Shown here piece after piece: positions 1-9,866 of a DNA stretch of 35,000 bases. Numbering within the stretch: the stretch's first letter is position 1; each line of letters opens with the position of its first letter. A program made the translations under genes and the position numbers. Under the pieces are notes generated by a model. The model did no database searches. It was not told the DNA's origin and worked only from the letters and a program-made list of their open reading frames with translations. The DNA comes from Chromera velia. Taxonomy: Eukaryota; Sar; Chromeraceae. The DNA is taken from contig JAHBMJ010001987.1 of the NCBI GenBank assembly GCA_018398765.1, forward strand, positions 1 to 35,000, given 5' to 3'.

Positions 1-1045
1 CCCCGGAAAAAGCCATTTCTCTGTATATCTGGGTAAGCGGGCCTTTCTGACTGTCTTTCTCAAGAGTCTCTTTACAGTTCTATTTGGTCTTTCTACTTGT
101 CCCTGTACTTGAGGACAGTAGTCTGGTCCTCTCTCATGATGCACTCCCTCTCTTTGCAAAAAAGAATCGTATTCCTTCTCGAACTCGCCTCCGTTGTCTG
201 TCTTAACGATCTTTGGTTTCCCTTTCCCAAGTCTCTGCCACTTCCTTGTCCAGTGGATCATTGCTCTCTTTGCCTGACTTTTTCGAGAAAGAGTCTCTCC
301 CTGCATGAATCTCGTTTTTCCATCAACAAGGAGACTGGCTGGCACACCCCCCGCAAGCATACAGAGGTCATGCACAACAACATCATTGAATTCTTCTGCC
401 CTCCCCCCTGGTGTTTGTCTTGCTGGAATTCTTCTCATGGTTGCATTTACTTCTCTACACTCGCGACAGTCAATCATCTCTATACAATCCTTCACGCGAA
501 CACGGTGAGCCATTCCTTTTTCTCTCAGGGTCGCATACAAACGCTTACCTATCGAGTGTCCAAAACGGCAGTGCCACATGTTCAATTCTCTCTGGGTCAT
601 CTGACCATCTTGAGCAAGAGAAAAAGAATCGGGTCCGGAGGGTTGAGAGGCTCCCGCCTGCTCTCCACCTGCCATCGCCTTTTCTATCGGGGGGGAGACG
701 GGATCATCACCAGAAGAAATCTTCTCTTCCTCGGTGACTGCCAGGCAGACACATTTATTCACTCGTTTAGAAGAAAAAAAAATAAAAGAAGAAGAAGAAG
801 AAAAAGAAAATGCACGAATTATATGTATACCGTCTTTCTCTTCTAACAACGTTTTAACTTTCTTTCCGTCTCTTGATGAACGCAATTTGACCCAATAAGG
901 CTTGTCGACTTTCTGCAGACGGAGACCCCGAACAGACAAAAGAGAAACAGGAACCAAACGCGAGTATGCACCTTCTATGTACACCTCCTCGATTTCATTT
1001 TCTGGAGACAAAACACTGACATGTGCACGCACGTATCTGTCTGTC
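1..1045 (-). mobile_element. Ty1/copia-type retrotransposon pol fragment (GAG-pre-integrase and integrase core), broken
   Basis: Read on the minus strand, the stretch from about 590 down to the window edge is one open frame. It starts with a zinc-binding pattern (WHCRFGH, then DCREC, an H-x-H ... C-x2-C arrangement as in GAG-pre-integrase). It then shows an integrase core with DLCMLAGG, VKTDNGGEFEKEY and QGQVERPNRTVKRLLR, which are the positions of the catalytic D, D and E. Upstream, about 1045-790, a second frame resembles the linker before the pre-integrase domain (EVYIEGAYSRLVPVSLLSVR, then LLEEKDGIHII). The two frames are offset across a poly-T tract near 775-800, so the element is frameshifted. 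The reverse transcriptase and RNase H would lie beyond position 1 and are not visible. No LTR is seen on the right side. The copia class follows from the integrase style and the HHCC motif; it is likely dead in its present form. Confidence 0.8.
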
Positions 1046-1189
1046 TAAAAAGAATCTCCCTCAGCCAAGCATTGCGATTCTCTAACAAATGACAGAGTTC
1101 GAGCTATCTCCGAGTAGCCGACTTTAAACTCATTTGAGAGGATGTGGGGGAAATCCAATGGGAGGGATTTACTGATTTAAAGAACGTCG

Positions 1190-2088
1190 ATCACCGAGTA
1201 TTTTCTGAAAAGCCACTACGAGAAGGTCTTTGACGCCTTTGGGGGGCTGAAAGATGCCATATATGACCCCAGCAGAGGCCGTCCAGGGTCTGTGCACCAA
1301 AAAAAAATACAACACTACCTGAAGACGCTCGTAATAGAGCCGGACCCATCCTATACCCGTCTCCCTACGAAAGATACCGCCACACCCCTTCCCCAATCCT
1401 CACCCACTCCATGATCGAGTGTGCTGGCAGGCGGCCCCGGGGGGACGGTGAAGGACATATACTTGGTGAATGATGTCCAATAAGTAAAAGACCATGTAGA
1501 GGAGAACTTTCTGTTCAGCATAAGCTGGACGGGGAAGAACGCGGGGGAGGGGAAGATCCCTCAGACGAAGGTGAAGGAGGTGAAGCTCATGATCGCGCCC
1601 TATTTGGCCGCGCAGTTTGTGGCGTATAAAGAGAAAATGTACACAGTAGACGCAGACCAACTCAAACGCCAAGATATGCGCTTCTCTGCCACCTTCCCCT
1701 GAATGCGGGAGGCGCCGGGGATGTCTCTGCAGGAGAAAAAGGTGATCGCAGTTCGAAGTGGCCCAAAAACGTGTGCTGAGAGGGCTTTAAGCCCTCTAAG
1801 TCGGCGGAGGGGAGGCAGATGTTCGGGCAGGGGGTCTACTTCGCTGAGAACGCCTCAAAGGCAGACCAGTATGCCTTTAGGCTGTAGGAGAGAGATGACC
1901 CGACAGACGACAAGGAAGTTTTCCTCTGCGTTGTCTTCATGAGCAAATCGTTCCCTGCAGAAGAGGCAGACAACAAGCGGACCACTGCTCCCGCAGGTTT
2001 CGACTCCATGATAACGCGATCAAAGAAGGACATCGCTTGTGCTTCCGTGAAGCACCGGGAGTGGTGTATGTATGACCTAGATGTATGA
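1190..2088 (+). pseudogene. Decayed PARP-like ADP-ribosyltransferase domain
   Basis: The frame through 1819-2088 contains MFGQGVYFAENASKADQYAF, a good match to the conserved G-x-YFA-x-x-SKA block of PARP catalytic domains. It is followed by a hydrophobic strand (KEVFLCVVFMSKSF) and a terminal HREWCMYDLD like the C-terminal 'REYVVYD' of PARPs. Just upstream is EGFKPSKSAEGRQ, the usual 'GF..S..G' run before the YFA block. The region 1550-1700 (KVKEVKLMIAPYLAAQFVAY) may be the domain start. The copy is broken: an in-frame TAA at 1481-1483 and TGA at 1700-1702 in one frame, a frame change before 1780, and a TAG at 1885-1887 inside the catalytic block. I could not find the usual nucleotide-binding His-Gly. 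All three stop codons occur, which argues against recoding. An unusual multi-intron gene is less likely. Stretches at 1190-1400 are open but not recognised. Confidence 0.6.
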
Positions 2089-2537
2089 CAGTGCAGCGAT
2101 CTTTCCCTTCGCCACAGTCACTGTGACTTACAGTCACCTGGCAGGGTATGACTGTGTGGCCTGTGTGCCATGAGATCTGCCTTATATACATCATGCATGG
2201 GATATCATGGTGGACAAACTACATATTTTATGGTGTCTGTACCTCCTTTTTGACTAATTCACATGCAGAGCCGGACGTACAATCTCTATAGTAGATTCTC
2301 TACCACTATTAGTCAGTAAACAATTTTTTGTAAGATCTTGTAGACTTCGTTTTAGGCTTTTCCCTGGTACAAATAAATAGGATTTTAATTTAGAATTTGA
2401 TTCTAACATGGTGGTGATATCACAATTAATATAATTTTAGTGTTTTGTTAATTATTGTTAATGAAACATTACATTAATTAGGATTACAATTTAATTAAAA
2501 AAAGTTGATGTACGAGGGTTTTAGATTCTGACGACGG
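2089..2537. other. AT-rich spacer
   Basis: No gene or conserved motif is visible between the PARP relic and the inverted-repeat transposon. Base composition falls sharply to AT-rich with short poly-A and TTAAT runs. Confidence 0.5.
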
Positions 2538-2855
2538 CCTTAATGAATTGGGAGTTGAATTGGGCGTCGAATTGGTAGTACTACCAATTTTTTACCGCCA
2601 GTAACTCCTAATTTTGAAAAATTGGTACCTAGTCTAGTGAAAGAAGTACATGAAGTTTGAAGCTAAAATTTTGTGTACGGGTTAGACAGGGGCTCACTAG
2701 TCTCTAGCCGCAGTCATTAGACTCTAATTCATTACTAAGAACAAATTCTATGAACACTTAGAGTCACCTAAAAATTGGGAGTTACCAATTTTTAAATAGG
2801 AATTTTTTAGGACCGCCGAAAAAAAAATTGGTAGTACAAAAAAAAAATGGGACTC
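2538..2855 (+). repeat. Left terminal inverted repeat of the 2.46-kb transposon
   Basis: Inverted copy of 4673-4994. It is AT-rich and studded with AATTGG/CCAATT words. The inner end degenerates into poly-A interrupted by TTGGTAGT. Confidence 0.85.
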
Positions 2856-3589
2856 AACTTGAAACTTTTGTTTTGTATGTCATAGTGTACCGCTAACGCA
2901 ATACAAAACGGACAGTGGACAGCTCTACACAAGCTGCACGTACCAGTACAAAAAACAGAGCGAAAATCGATCTAATTGACCATGTAAACCTACCAAAATT
3001 CATAATCCCTCCATATGCCGGACAGTGGCTGCTGATTTTTGTTCAGATCATGCTCCTCTTTCCCAAACATCTCTCACTTAATGGTTCCCAGACGTCTCAA
3101 ATGGAGATTATAGTCCTTCTTCTTCTCCTCTGATAGATTTTGGGGGGGAACAACATGGGTGTACTGAAAAACGACCAAAGAATCATCTAGGAAAATTCTG
3201 ATGTCTGCATTTTTTCTGTGATTATCTGTGAGCTCTTTTAGCTCCAAAATCTTCACGGTGAACTTGACATCTCAAAACATTGCATGAGCGATGTTCAGCT
3301 CTCTCCCTACAGTGAATCTCTCCCGAAACTCGGTGGGGATAACAAATCCATCCTTGTCCATTTCCTTTGACCTCTCCCTGTGTCGGCTTTGTGCGACCAT
3401 GGTTGCAAAGCACTGGGGAGGAGGGGGGCACTGACAAGAACTTTCACTTTTCGATTTCTTCTTTTTTTTTCATTCTTTCCCTTGATCTGTTTCGTTCTCT
3501 CTCCCACCTTAAGGTTTACGGAGACTAGCAGCTGCCGACTGAATTGAGCCTGCCGCAGCGGTAACAGACGACTCGGGGACCCCTTCTTC

Positions 3590-3907
3590 TTACTTCTGTT
3601 TGAGGGTTGTCTGCATATCTTTCAGGAGTAAGAGATCATTTAGACGGGAAAGACGTGCTTTCTCTCTTTCAAGAGTCTGAATTTTTTCCTCTACAACCCC
3701 TAGATCACTCTGAAATAACTCTTCTTCCTCTTTCTTTCCCTCCTTTTTTGCTCTTTCAATCTCTGTTCTGAGGGATTCTCTTTGTTCCTTCACAACCTGA
3801 AGGGCCTGAAAGACTTTGATCTTCTCTCTCAATCTGATTACTTTTCTTTTCCATCCTGCGGTCCGTTTAACATGATATTTTGCATATCGCAGACGAGCGT
3901 GAAGCAA
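3590..3907 (-). CDS. Coiled-coil, lysine/glutamate-rich transposon protein fragment
   Basis: A 105-codon frame inside the inverted-repeat transposon. The middle is a clear heptad-like charged helix: repeated E/K runs with leucines, for example EQRESLRTEIERAKKEGKKE and VVEEKIQTLEREKARLSRL. The N-terminal part is basic (KYHVKRTAGWKRKVIRLREK). Layouts with a coiled coil after a small DNA-binding domain are common in transposases, but no zinc-finger residues are visible here. It points away from the plus-strand transposase-like frame; the two are separated by only about 30 bases, so it may be the second gene of the element or an antisense piece. The function is not recognised, and it could be part of a decayed larger frame. 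Confidence 0.4.
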   Translation of the reverse strand: MLHARLRYAKYHVKRTAGWKRKVIRLREKIKVFQALQVVKEQRESLRTEIERAKKEGKKEEEELFQSDLGVVEEKIQTLEREKARLSRLNDLLLLKDMQTTLKQK

Positions 3908-3939
3908 AAAAATAGCTGGGACTTTTTTTTGTTTGGGCA

Positions 3940-4559
3940 GTGAATGAGAAGAAGCTCTTTCAGATGGAGGAATTGAATTCGTTTTTGTTTGATTCAGATA
4001 TGTGGCGAAAAACAGGGCTGCCCCCTACTCAGTGGGTCCGAGGGATTCCGAAAAATAATAGAAAGATTAAATTGGGGGCTGCAGATGTCAGACACGTTTT
4101 CCCTCGTATGGTTGAGTTCATGGAAAAAAGGTGCCCGGACATTTTTGTTGCAGAGAACCCTCCTGCTTGTTTTTTTTATAGTTGCATTCGTGGATCCTTT
4201 CCACGTTGACAGGTTCAATCATGGATGAGAAACTTGCAGAGCTGAAGACGGTGATAAAGACTTGGCAAGACCTTTTTTGCAAGTCTTATGGGTGGGCGGT
4301 CCTGAAGATTCACTTCTACTCGCACTTCCCAGTGTGGATCCACCGGTTTAGGGGGTTGAACACAGCGAAATGCTACGGCTTTGAATCGTATCATAAGAAG
4401 GTTTGCAAACGTTTTGTCCTACAGGGGGGACGTTATTCATATGATGGTTTTATTCTGAAAGATCTGGTTTTTGCATGGTTGTGCAAGAGAAAGAAAGCCA
4501 TGCAAGCATATTTTACCGATGTGCAGTGTCACGCCAGGAGGGACTTCGAGCATGAATAA
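3940..4559 (+). pseudogene. Transposase remnant (CACTA/Plavaka-like C-terminal region), frameshifted
   Basis: Two overlapping plus-strand frames (3940-4209 and 4182-4559) together look like the C-terminal half of a DDE transposase. The second frame contains KIHFYSHFPVWIHRF, then about ten residues later GFESYHKKVCKRF. That fits a K-x-H ... H-x-P-x-x-I-x-RF pattern followed by a Glu-Ser-x-His-K block, which I associate with CACTA-superfamily (Plavaka-type) and related transposases; the Glu would be the catalytic one. The first frame (LPPTQWVRGIPKNNRKIKLG) is not recognised. The two frames overlap out of register around 4182-4209, so either one indel broke the gene or a small intron is present. 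The catalytic Asp residues are not visible. The family assignment rests on one motif and should be treated as tentative; the location inside long inverted repeats supports it. Confidence 0.5.
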
Positions 4560-4672
4560 CACTATGAAACTATATAAAACTTATAGATTGATGAAGTTCT
4601 ATACAGCCGCAACACTGTTCTATTACAGCGTTCTTTCTTTCCACATATACTTTACTTTCTAGGAGAAGTTAT

Positions 4673-4994
4673 AAAATTGGTAGTCAAAAAAAAAAATTGG
4701 GTGTTGATTTTCTTAAAAAATTGGTAGTTAGTCCTAGAAAAAAATTGGTAACTCCTAATTTTTAGGTGACTCTAAGTGTTCACAGAATTTGTTCCTAGTA
4801 ATGAATTAGAGTCTAATGACTGTGGCTAGAGACTAGTGAGCCCTCGTCTAGCCCATACACAAAATTTTAGCTTCAAACTCCATGTATTTCTTTTACTAGA
4901 CTAGGTACCAATTTTCAAAATTGGGAGTTACTGGCGGTAAAAAATTGGTAGTACTATCAATTCGACGCCCAATTCAACTCCAAATTCGTTAGGG
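4673..4994 (-). repeat. Right terminal inverted repeat of the 2.46-kb transposon
   Basis: Inverted partner of 2538-2855. Substitutions such as GGGTTAGACAGG against GGGCTAGACGAGG show that the two arms have diverged since insertion. Confidence 0.85.
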
Positions 4995-5819
4995 GGATTG
5001 AAATTCATTTAAATTGAAATCAAAATCTTATATACCTCGTCTAGAACCCAGCTGATTTAATTTTTTCGAACTTTAATAAGTGTAACTTGAAAGAATAGAA
5101 TCAAGATAATCCGTATGTGCGGCACCCTTTTTTAAGAGACCATGTGCGCATGCGATACTGATGTATAGTCCAGTCACCGAACGTCCGGATGTCTGGCTTA
5201 GATTTTTAAAATAGTGTAAGCGATCTACGGCAATTCTACGCCTGTGACGCTTTATTAATTGTAAAAACTACTACCGTAACCCGGTAACCGTTATTTCTAG
5301 TGTTATTTTTATTATACCCTGGGTTAATTATAGTGAATTAAACCCTAGATTAAACCACGCGGCTGTCAAGGTATAATATGTCATAACATCGTTATTTCCT
5401 AACTGTATAGAGTACTTAATTAATTAAGACCCGAGAATCCGGGCAGGGATTCAATTCCAATGTAAGTAAAACGGCAGACATGCTGGCTTAAATCCTGCTA
5501 GCTCTCAGTGTCATCACATTTTGAAAACAGAGCTCATTGTCAATGATTCGTCATGCGGTTCGTCAAACTTTCAGACACAGCTAGAGCATCCCTGCTTTCC
5601 ATGTCTTGCTGCTGCTCGTTTTCCTGCACAAAAGTGACAAAACAAGATGACCCAACTGCCCTCCTTCCCGTTCCTTCGCAGCGTCCTTCTGCCCTGCCGC
5701 CCACCCGGACCCCCACCTCCTCCCCCTGTTCATCTGCGACGTTGAAATGCTTATTTTGTGCTTTTCCTCTCGTATTCGGATTCAGTGGCTTTCCTCACTC
5801 AGCGTACCCTTCTCCCAGC
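4995..5819. other. Spacer and 3' flank of the inositol polyphosphate kinase gene
   Basis: AT-rich up to about 5480, then mixed composition. No coding region is supported. The 3' UTR and poly(A) site of the minus-strand kinase gene should lie in 5500-5819. An open plus-strand frame from 5553 to 6185 lies largely opposite the last kinase exon and is treated as a shadow. Confidence 0.5.
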
Positions 5820-6322
5820 TCACAGCCGAGTAAGAGACGGCTGAAGCACCCTCTTCCGTCCCCCCGTCGCATGGTCGGGTGCCATATCCTCTGCGAGCTC
5901 TCTGGCCATTTCCTCTCCTGCCGCCCCTGCACCAAGCCGCTGGGGCTCCGTTACCCCCCTCTGTATGGCCTCCACACACTGGGTGAGCCCAAACGCCCCA
6001 GCCCGCCCTGCACGCGCATGGGGTGTGGACACAGTCCCTGCGGCCGCCAGCCCTCCAGCCGCCGTGACGGTTCGGGGACTGCCCGACACGGCAGCAGAGC
6101 GAACCGTGGCGGCAGCATCCCGAGGCTCCGACACGGTGGAGAGGCAGAAATCCCCGAAGGTCTGACCACTCGGAATGTCCCATGAAGTCTGCATACACAC
6201 ACACACACACATACACACACAGAGTCACATTCGCACAAACGCACACACTCACACTCAGACTCTTGCTCACAATCCCTCTCTCTCTCTCTCTCTCACTCTC
6301 ACCCTCACTCTCTCTCTCTCTG

Positions 6323-6359
<37 letters not shown>

Positions 6360-9300
6360 TTCGCTCACTCTCTCTCTCTCTCACTCACTCACTCACTCAC
6401 TCGCTTTCGTGATAATTCAAATGTACAGCTCACTACGTGTACGAAAAGACAGAGGGCTTTTGCAGGCAGAGACGACGGATGAAGTATAGATATCAGATGA
6501 CACTCCTTCAGGACACTACCGGAAGGATTCACAGCAGACACCCAGACAAGAAAGACTGAGACTCACATTGACAGGAAGGAGAACAGACAAGGGCAGACCA
6601 GAACGACAGGTAATGAATGCAGACTGTCCACACAATATCGATAAATCCAAAAACAACTTCCCATCCATCCCCCCCTCTCCATGCACACCAAGTAACTAAC
6701 CAACCGACTGAATGACTGACCATCTGGGGTCCGTGCAGCTTCACAGCCTCCTGCAAGACCTGGAGGTCTCTGATGATGGCCCTGACTCCCGTCAGGTACC
6801 CGGTGTCAATCGCCCCCTCCTCATCTGGCAAGCTGCAATTAACATTTTCACTCAAACACAAGAGCGGGGCATGCAGTCAACATGCAGCGAGGAAGAGACA
6901 TTTCCTTCTCTCCCCAGTACTCTTTCACGTTGTCAACGAAGGACAGACTGAACATTGCGCGCGGGCTTCCTCTACCGAAAGACACATTCAGCCATGACTG
7001 CTTGATGCCAACTCTTGCATTCCTGCGTCCCTCTCTCCCTCCCGCTTTGTTCCTGCCTTGCTTCTTTCTGTCTGTCTGCCTATCTATTCCCCTCGCCCCC
7101 CTCCCCCCCCGGTATACTCCCTTTCGACACGAACTGCGCAGCTGCAGGACCCCTCTATTGTCCATCCATCCATCCATCCATCCATCCACCCAATCTCTCG
7201 CAAACCCATGCAGCACGGACCGGGTCGTCTTTGCGAAATCGATCATCACCAGACGGCACGAAGTCTCGCGGACCTGCACAGACAGACAGCATTGCGACCG
7301 GAAGACCTTTTGAAGGACACACACAAATACACCGCAGACAAAAATGAAGGACAGAAGATGTGGACAAAACATCCAGAGGAAAGCAAGGCCACAAGGCAGT
7401 CAGCTGCAAGGCTTGCCTCGTCGGGGAGGTTGCCTTCTAACCCAATAAATTGGCATGCATGTATGAGCAGGTCTCGAGTACGAGTCGCTGAAGACAGAAA
7501 AGGAATGAATTTGCACGAAACAGGCGAGAGTATTACAATGCAAGAAGCCGCAGAAGGACGAACCGTCTGAAGGAGCTGTTTGCGCTTCATGGCCCACACG
7601 AGGCCGCCCCCTCCTCTCATCCAGGTCTTCGATCGGTTCGGCAATGTTGGCTTTCCCCCCTCAGTATTTCCCGACGGCAAGGCAGGCTGGGTCTTCGAGA
7701 ACGCGGCAGCGAGGCCTGTCGGACCTCTGCCCTGCGTGGTGGCCGCAGCGGCATCGTCTACCTGGGGGGGGGGCGTGGGGCCTGTGGGAATGGGTATCGG
7801 GGCAGAGGCGGCAACGGGCAGAGAGCCGGGCGGAGGGGGGGAGGCGGGAACTCCCTCGGCAGCGGGTTGAAGCACGGCCCCCCCCTCGAGGACCTGGTCG
7901 ATGTTCACCTGGCTCTTTCGCATTTCCTTGATCCGGTCTACAGCTGACTGGAGACGGGCAGCTGTCTTCTGAGCTGCCTTCAGGGACCTGAGGGGAAGAC
8001 AATTCATTTTATTTTATTTTGTGTGTGTGTGTGTGTGTGCGTGTGTGTGTGCGCGCGCGCGTGTGTGTGTACATTAGAGGGTGTCAGATGCAGTACACAT
8101 AAGGTTTGCAAAGAATTCAAGTGTGCTTCACTGACGTGTGCTCCGCCCATGAATGCATTCCTCCATTGCATTCATTCACTCGTCCATTCATTCGTTCGTT
8201 CGTCGGGACAGTCTTCAACCCAGCCAGTAGGCCTGTCAGTGAGTCGCTCTCTGACTCAGTCTATCTCTGCATGATTTCAGCCCCCACAAACTGACTCCCA
8301 GCACAGACCTTGTGCCGTCATACACGAGAAGAAGGGAGGACCCGATGAATTTGTACTTTGTCTGTCTCTCAAAGTAGTGGGCCAGAGCCTCTAGAGAACT
8401 CAGGAATGCAGCAATGATCTCGGACCGGAGCCACTCGCCTGCATGCATGCGTGCAAGTTTGGCGACAGAAGACAACGTACAGGAATGAAGAGAAAGCACG
8501 CAGGGAGAGATGAGGGACGCAGTATGATCTCGAGCCGCAGGGACAGCATGTGTTAATTCGAAAGGAAACTCACGATGAATCCTGTGCATCGTGCCGACTG
8601 CTTGAGAGAAGAGAAAAGGAGAAGGAACAGAATATTTCGAAAGAGCAGAATGGAAGAGAAACAGCTTAGCAGGCATGGACAAATGAAGCTCTTGTCAGCC
8701 AACAGAAGCACTCAACAAACAAAAACAAAGAGTGAGAGGAGCCTTGCTCTCTCACTGGCTGATGGACAGACCATCAGAGAGGTAGAGGGCGAGGTAGTGC
8801 TCCCTGAAAAAGAATTCTGTATTTAAAAAAAGAAAAAGACGGACAGACCATCAGAAAGGTAGAAGGCGAGGTAGTGCAACAGATCCCCGCCCTTCATGAG
8901 GGAGTGCATGAACGCCTTCTTTTTGTTCATCTTGAACCACCCGCTCGCTTCGCCCTGCAGTCTCACAACGCGATGCACCAACTAAACCATCCAACCAGCC
9001 ATTGAATCAAAAACAGTCCCGTTCCTGGAAAGGCTGTCAGGGAGGCAACCGACAAGTGAGTAGAGGGGTATGGAGAAAAGCAGTGATGGAGCAGGCAGGA
9101 GGGGGGCGTGTAAAAGAGGGATGACCGCTGACAGTGCTTCGAAAGAAACAGGGGCGGGATTGGAGAAAATCCCACTGAAGAGACAAAACAAGCGGGCCGA
9201 TCCAAACCTTTCGAGAAAACAAATGGGCTTCGGGAAAATGGGGTAGACGGGTGGAAGGAGGAATGAGAGCAGACTGAAGAGGAAAGCAGCAGCAAGAGTC

Positions 9301-9866
9301 AGTTTTCACACAGAAACAAAGCACGCAAAAGCAGCGAAGAACAACAGAGAGGCAGAGAGACGCACCCGAGGATGGTAGACGGAGAATCCGACCACCCGAA
9401 CTCCGTCCTGTGCAGTTCCCGTCAGTCTGTCCACAACCTTCATTTTAATTTGTTTGGCAAACGAGTCACAGTGCTCAACAGACTCTGTGCCTATCTTCAG
9501 GTCCATCACGCAGGGCCTCTTGTATCCGTGTGTGACGTCCTCGAGGCCTATCTTCTTCTTCCCTCCCTCTACTTCTTCCAGGATTCCGTAATACTTCGGC
9601 AAAAACACCGGCGGCCACTCTTTGGCTTCATAAAAGTTCACTTCCCTGTCCAGAGCACTTTTCACAATTCTGTCTGGGGTCTCCTTACTGAAATCTTCTG
9701 CGTGTCCCCCCACTTGTGCGTGTCCCTTCTGGTCTGCTTTCGCCATTTGCGCGAAGGACTTCACCTCCTCTCTGAACATCACGTCTCCACCCTCCTCCGC
9801 CCCGTACATCTGCACAGAGGGCTTGCTGCTCTTGCAGGTCAGCATTCGACAAGCCTTCGCACCCAT
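5820..9866 (-). CDS. Inositol polyphosphate kinase (IPK family, IPMK/IP6K-like), 7 exons
   Basis: Phosphorylates soluble inositol phosphates (family knowledge; which inositol phosphate it uses cannot be told). Exons by eye: 9866-9366, 8954-8849, 8438-8309, 7987-7564, 7273-7206, 6832-6721, 6188-5820. All borders are GT-AG, phases agree, and 1710 nt give 569 aa. Motifs in order: QVGGH at residues 51-55, DREVNFYE at about 73-80, FLPKYYG at 88-94, LEDVTHGYKRP at about 108-118, the inositol-binding PCVMDLKIGT at 118-127 (P-x-x-x-D-x-K-x-G), GVRVVGFSVY at about 155-164, SSLLLVYDG at 236-244, MIDFAKTT at 397-404 (metal-binding Asp 399) and DTGYLTGVRAII near 420. A Pro/Ala/Gly-rich insert of about 140 residues separates SSLLLVYDG from MIDFAK. 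A 122-residue tail with no recognised domain forms the last exon. The family usually has IDFAH; Lys replaces His here. The start is the ATG before MGAKAC; a 3' splice-like site at 9908 suggests a 5' UTR intron. Insert length, tail and start are less certain than the core. Confidence 0.85.
6193..6410. repeat. (CA)n/(CT)n compound microsatellite in the last kinase intron
   Basis: Long CA, CT and CACTCA tracts on the plus strand. In the sense of the kinase gene they read GA then GT repeats ending directly at the 3' splice site (acceptor at 6189-6190). Confidence 0.9.
7158..7191. repeat. (CCAT)n microsatellite
   Basis: About seven CCAT units in the intron between kinase exons 5 and 6. Confidence 0.85.
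8021..8072. repeat. (TG)n/(CG)n microsatellite in kinase intron 3
   Basis: TG repeat with a GCGCGCGC core, just upstream (in gene sense) of the 3' splice site of exon 4. Confidence 0.85.
8764..8877. repeat. Duplicated 37-bp exon end with 5' splice site
   Basis: The 37 bases 8841-8877 contain the end of kinase exon 2 and its GT donor. They recur at 8764-8800 with only two differences, 77 bases further into the intron. Both copies keep the sequence CTGATG followed by GTCTGTCC in gene sense. Confidence 0.85.

Larger units (their letters stand above)
2538..4994. mobile_element. DNA transposon with about 315-bp terminal inverted repeats
   Basis: Two long inverted repeats face each other at 2538-2855 and 4673-4994. 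They share runs such as TTGGGCGTCGAATTG, TTTTTTACCGCCAGTAACTC, GGTACCTAGTCTAGT and CTAGTCTCTAGCC, and differ by scattered substitutions and small poly-A indels, so the insertion is not recent. The outer ends read CCTTAATGAATT (left) and CCCTAACGAATT (right, reverse complement). I could not see a convincing target-site duplication. The inside (2856-4672) holds a divergent pair of reading frames described separately: a charged coiled-coil frame on the minus strand and a broken transposase-like frame on the plus strand. The sub-terminal repeats of TTGGTAGT/ACTACCAA inside each arm may be transposase binding sites (inference). Confidence 0.85.

Noticed and set aside
1885-1887. In-frame TAG in the PARP block as evidence of a variant genetic code
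   Set aside because: TAA and TGA also interrupt this copy, and the two intact multi-exon genes end at TGA and need no recoding.
5553-6185. A 210-codon plus-strand frame and overlapping minus-strand frames around the CA/CT repeats
   Set aside because: It lies opposite the last kinase exon, is rich in Pro/Ser/Arg from GC-rich antisense, and has no motif. Frames through the microsatellite encode only simple repeats.
8764-8805. The duplicated exon end as a real cassette exon of the kinase
   Set aside because: The unit between the possible acceptor and donor is 32 bases, which would shift the frame. Exon 2 joined straight to exon 3 gives the family-consistent LSDGEWLRSEI.
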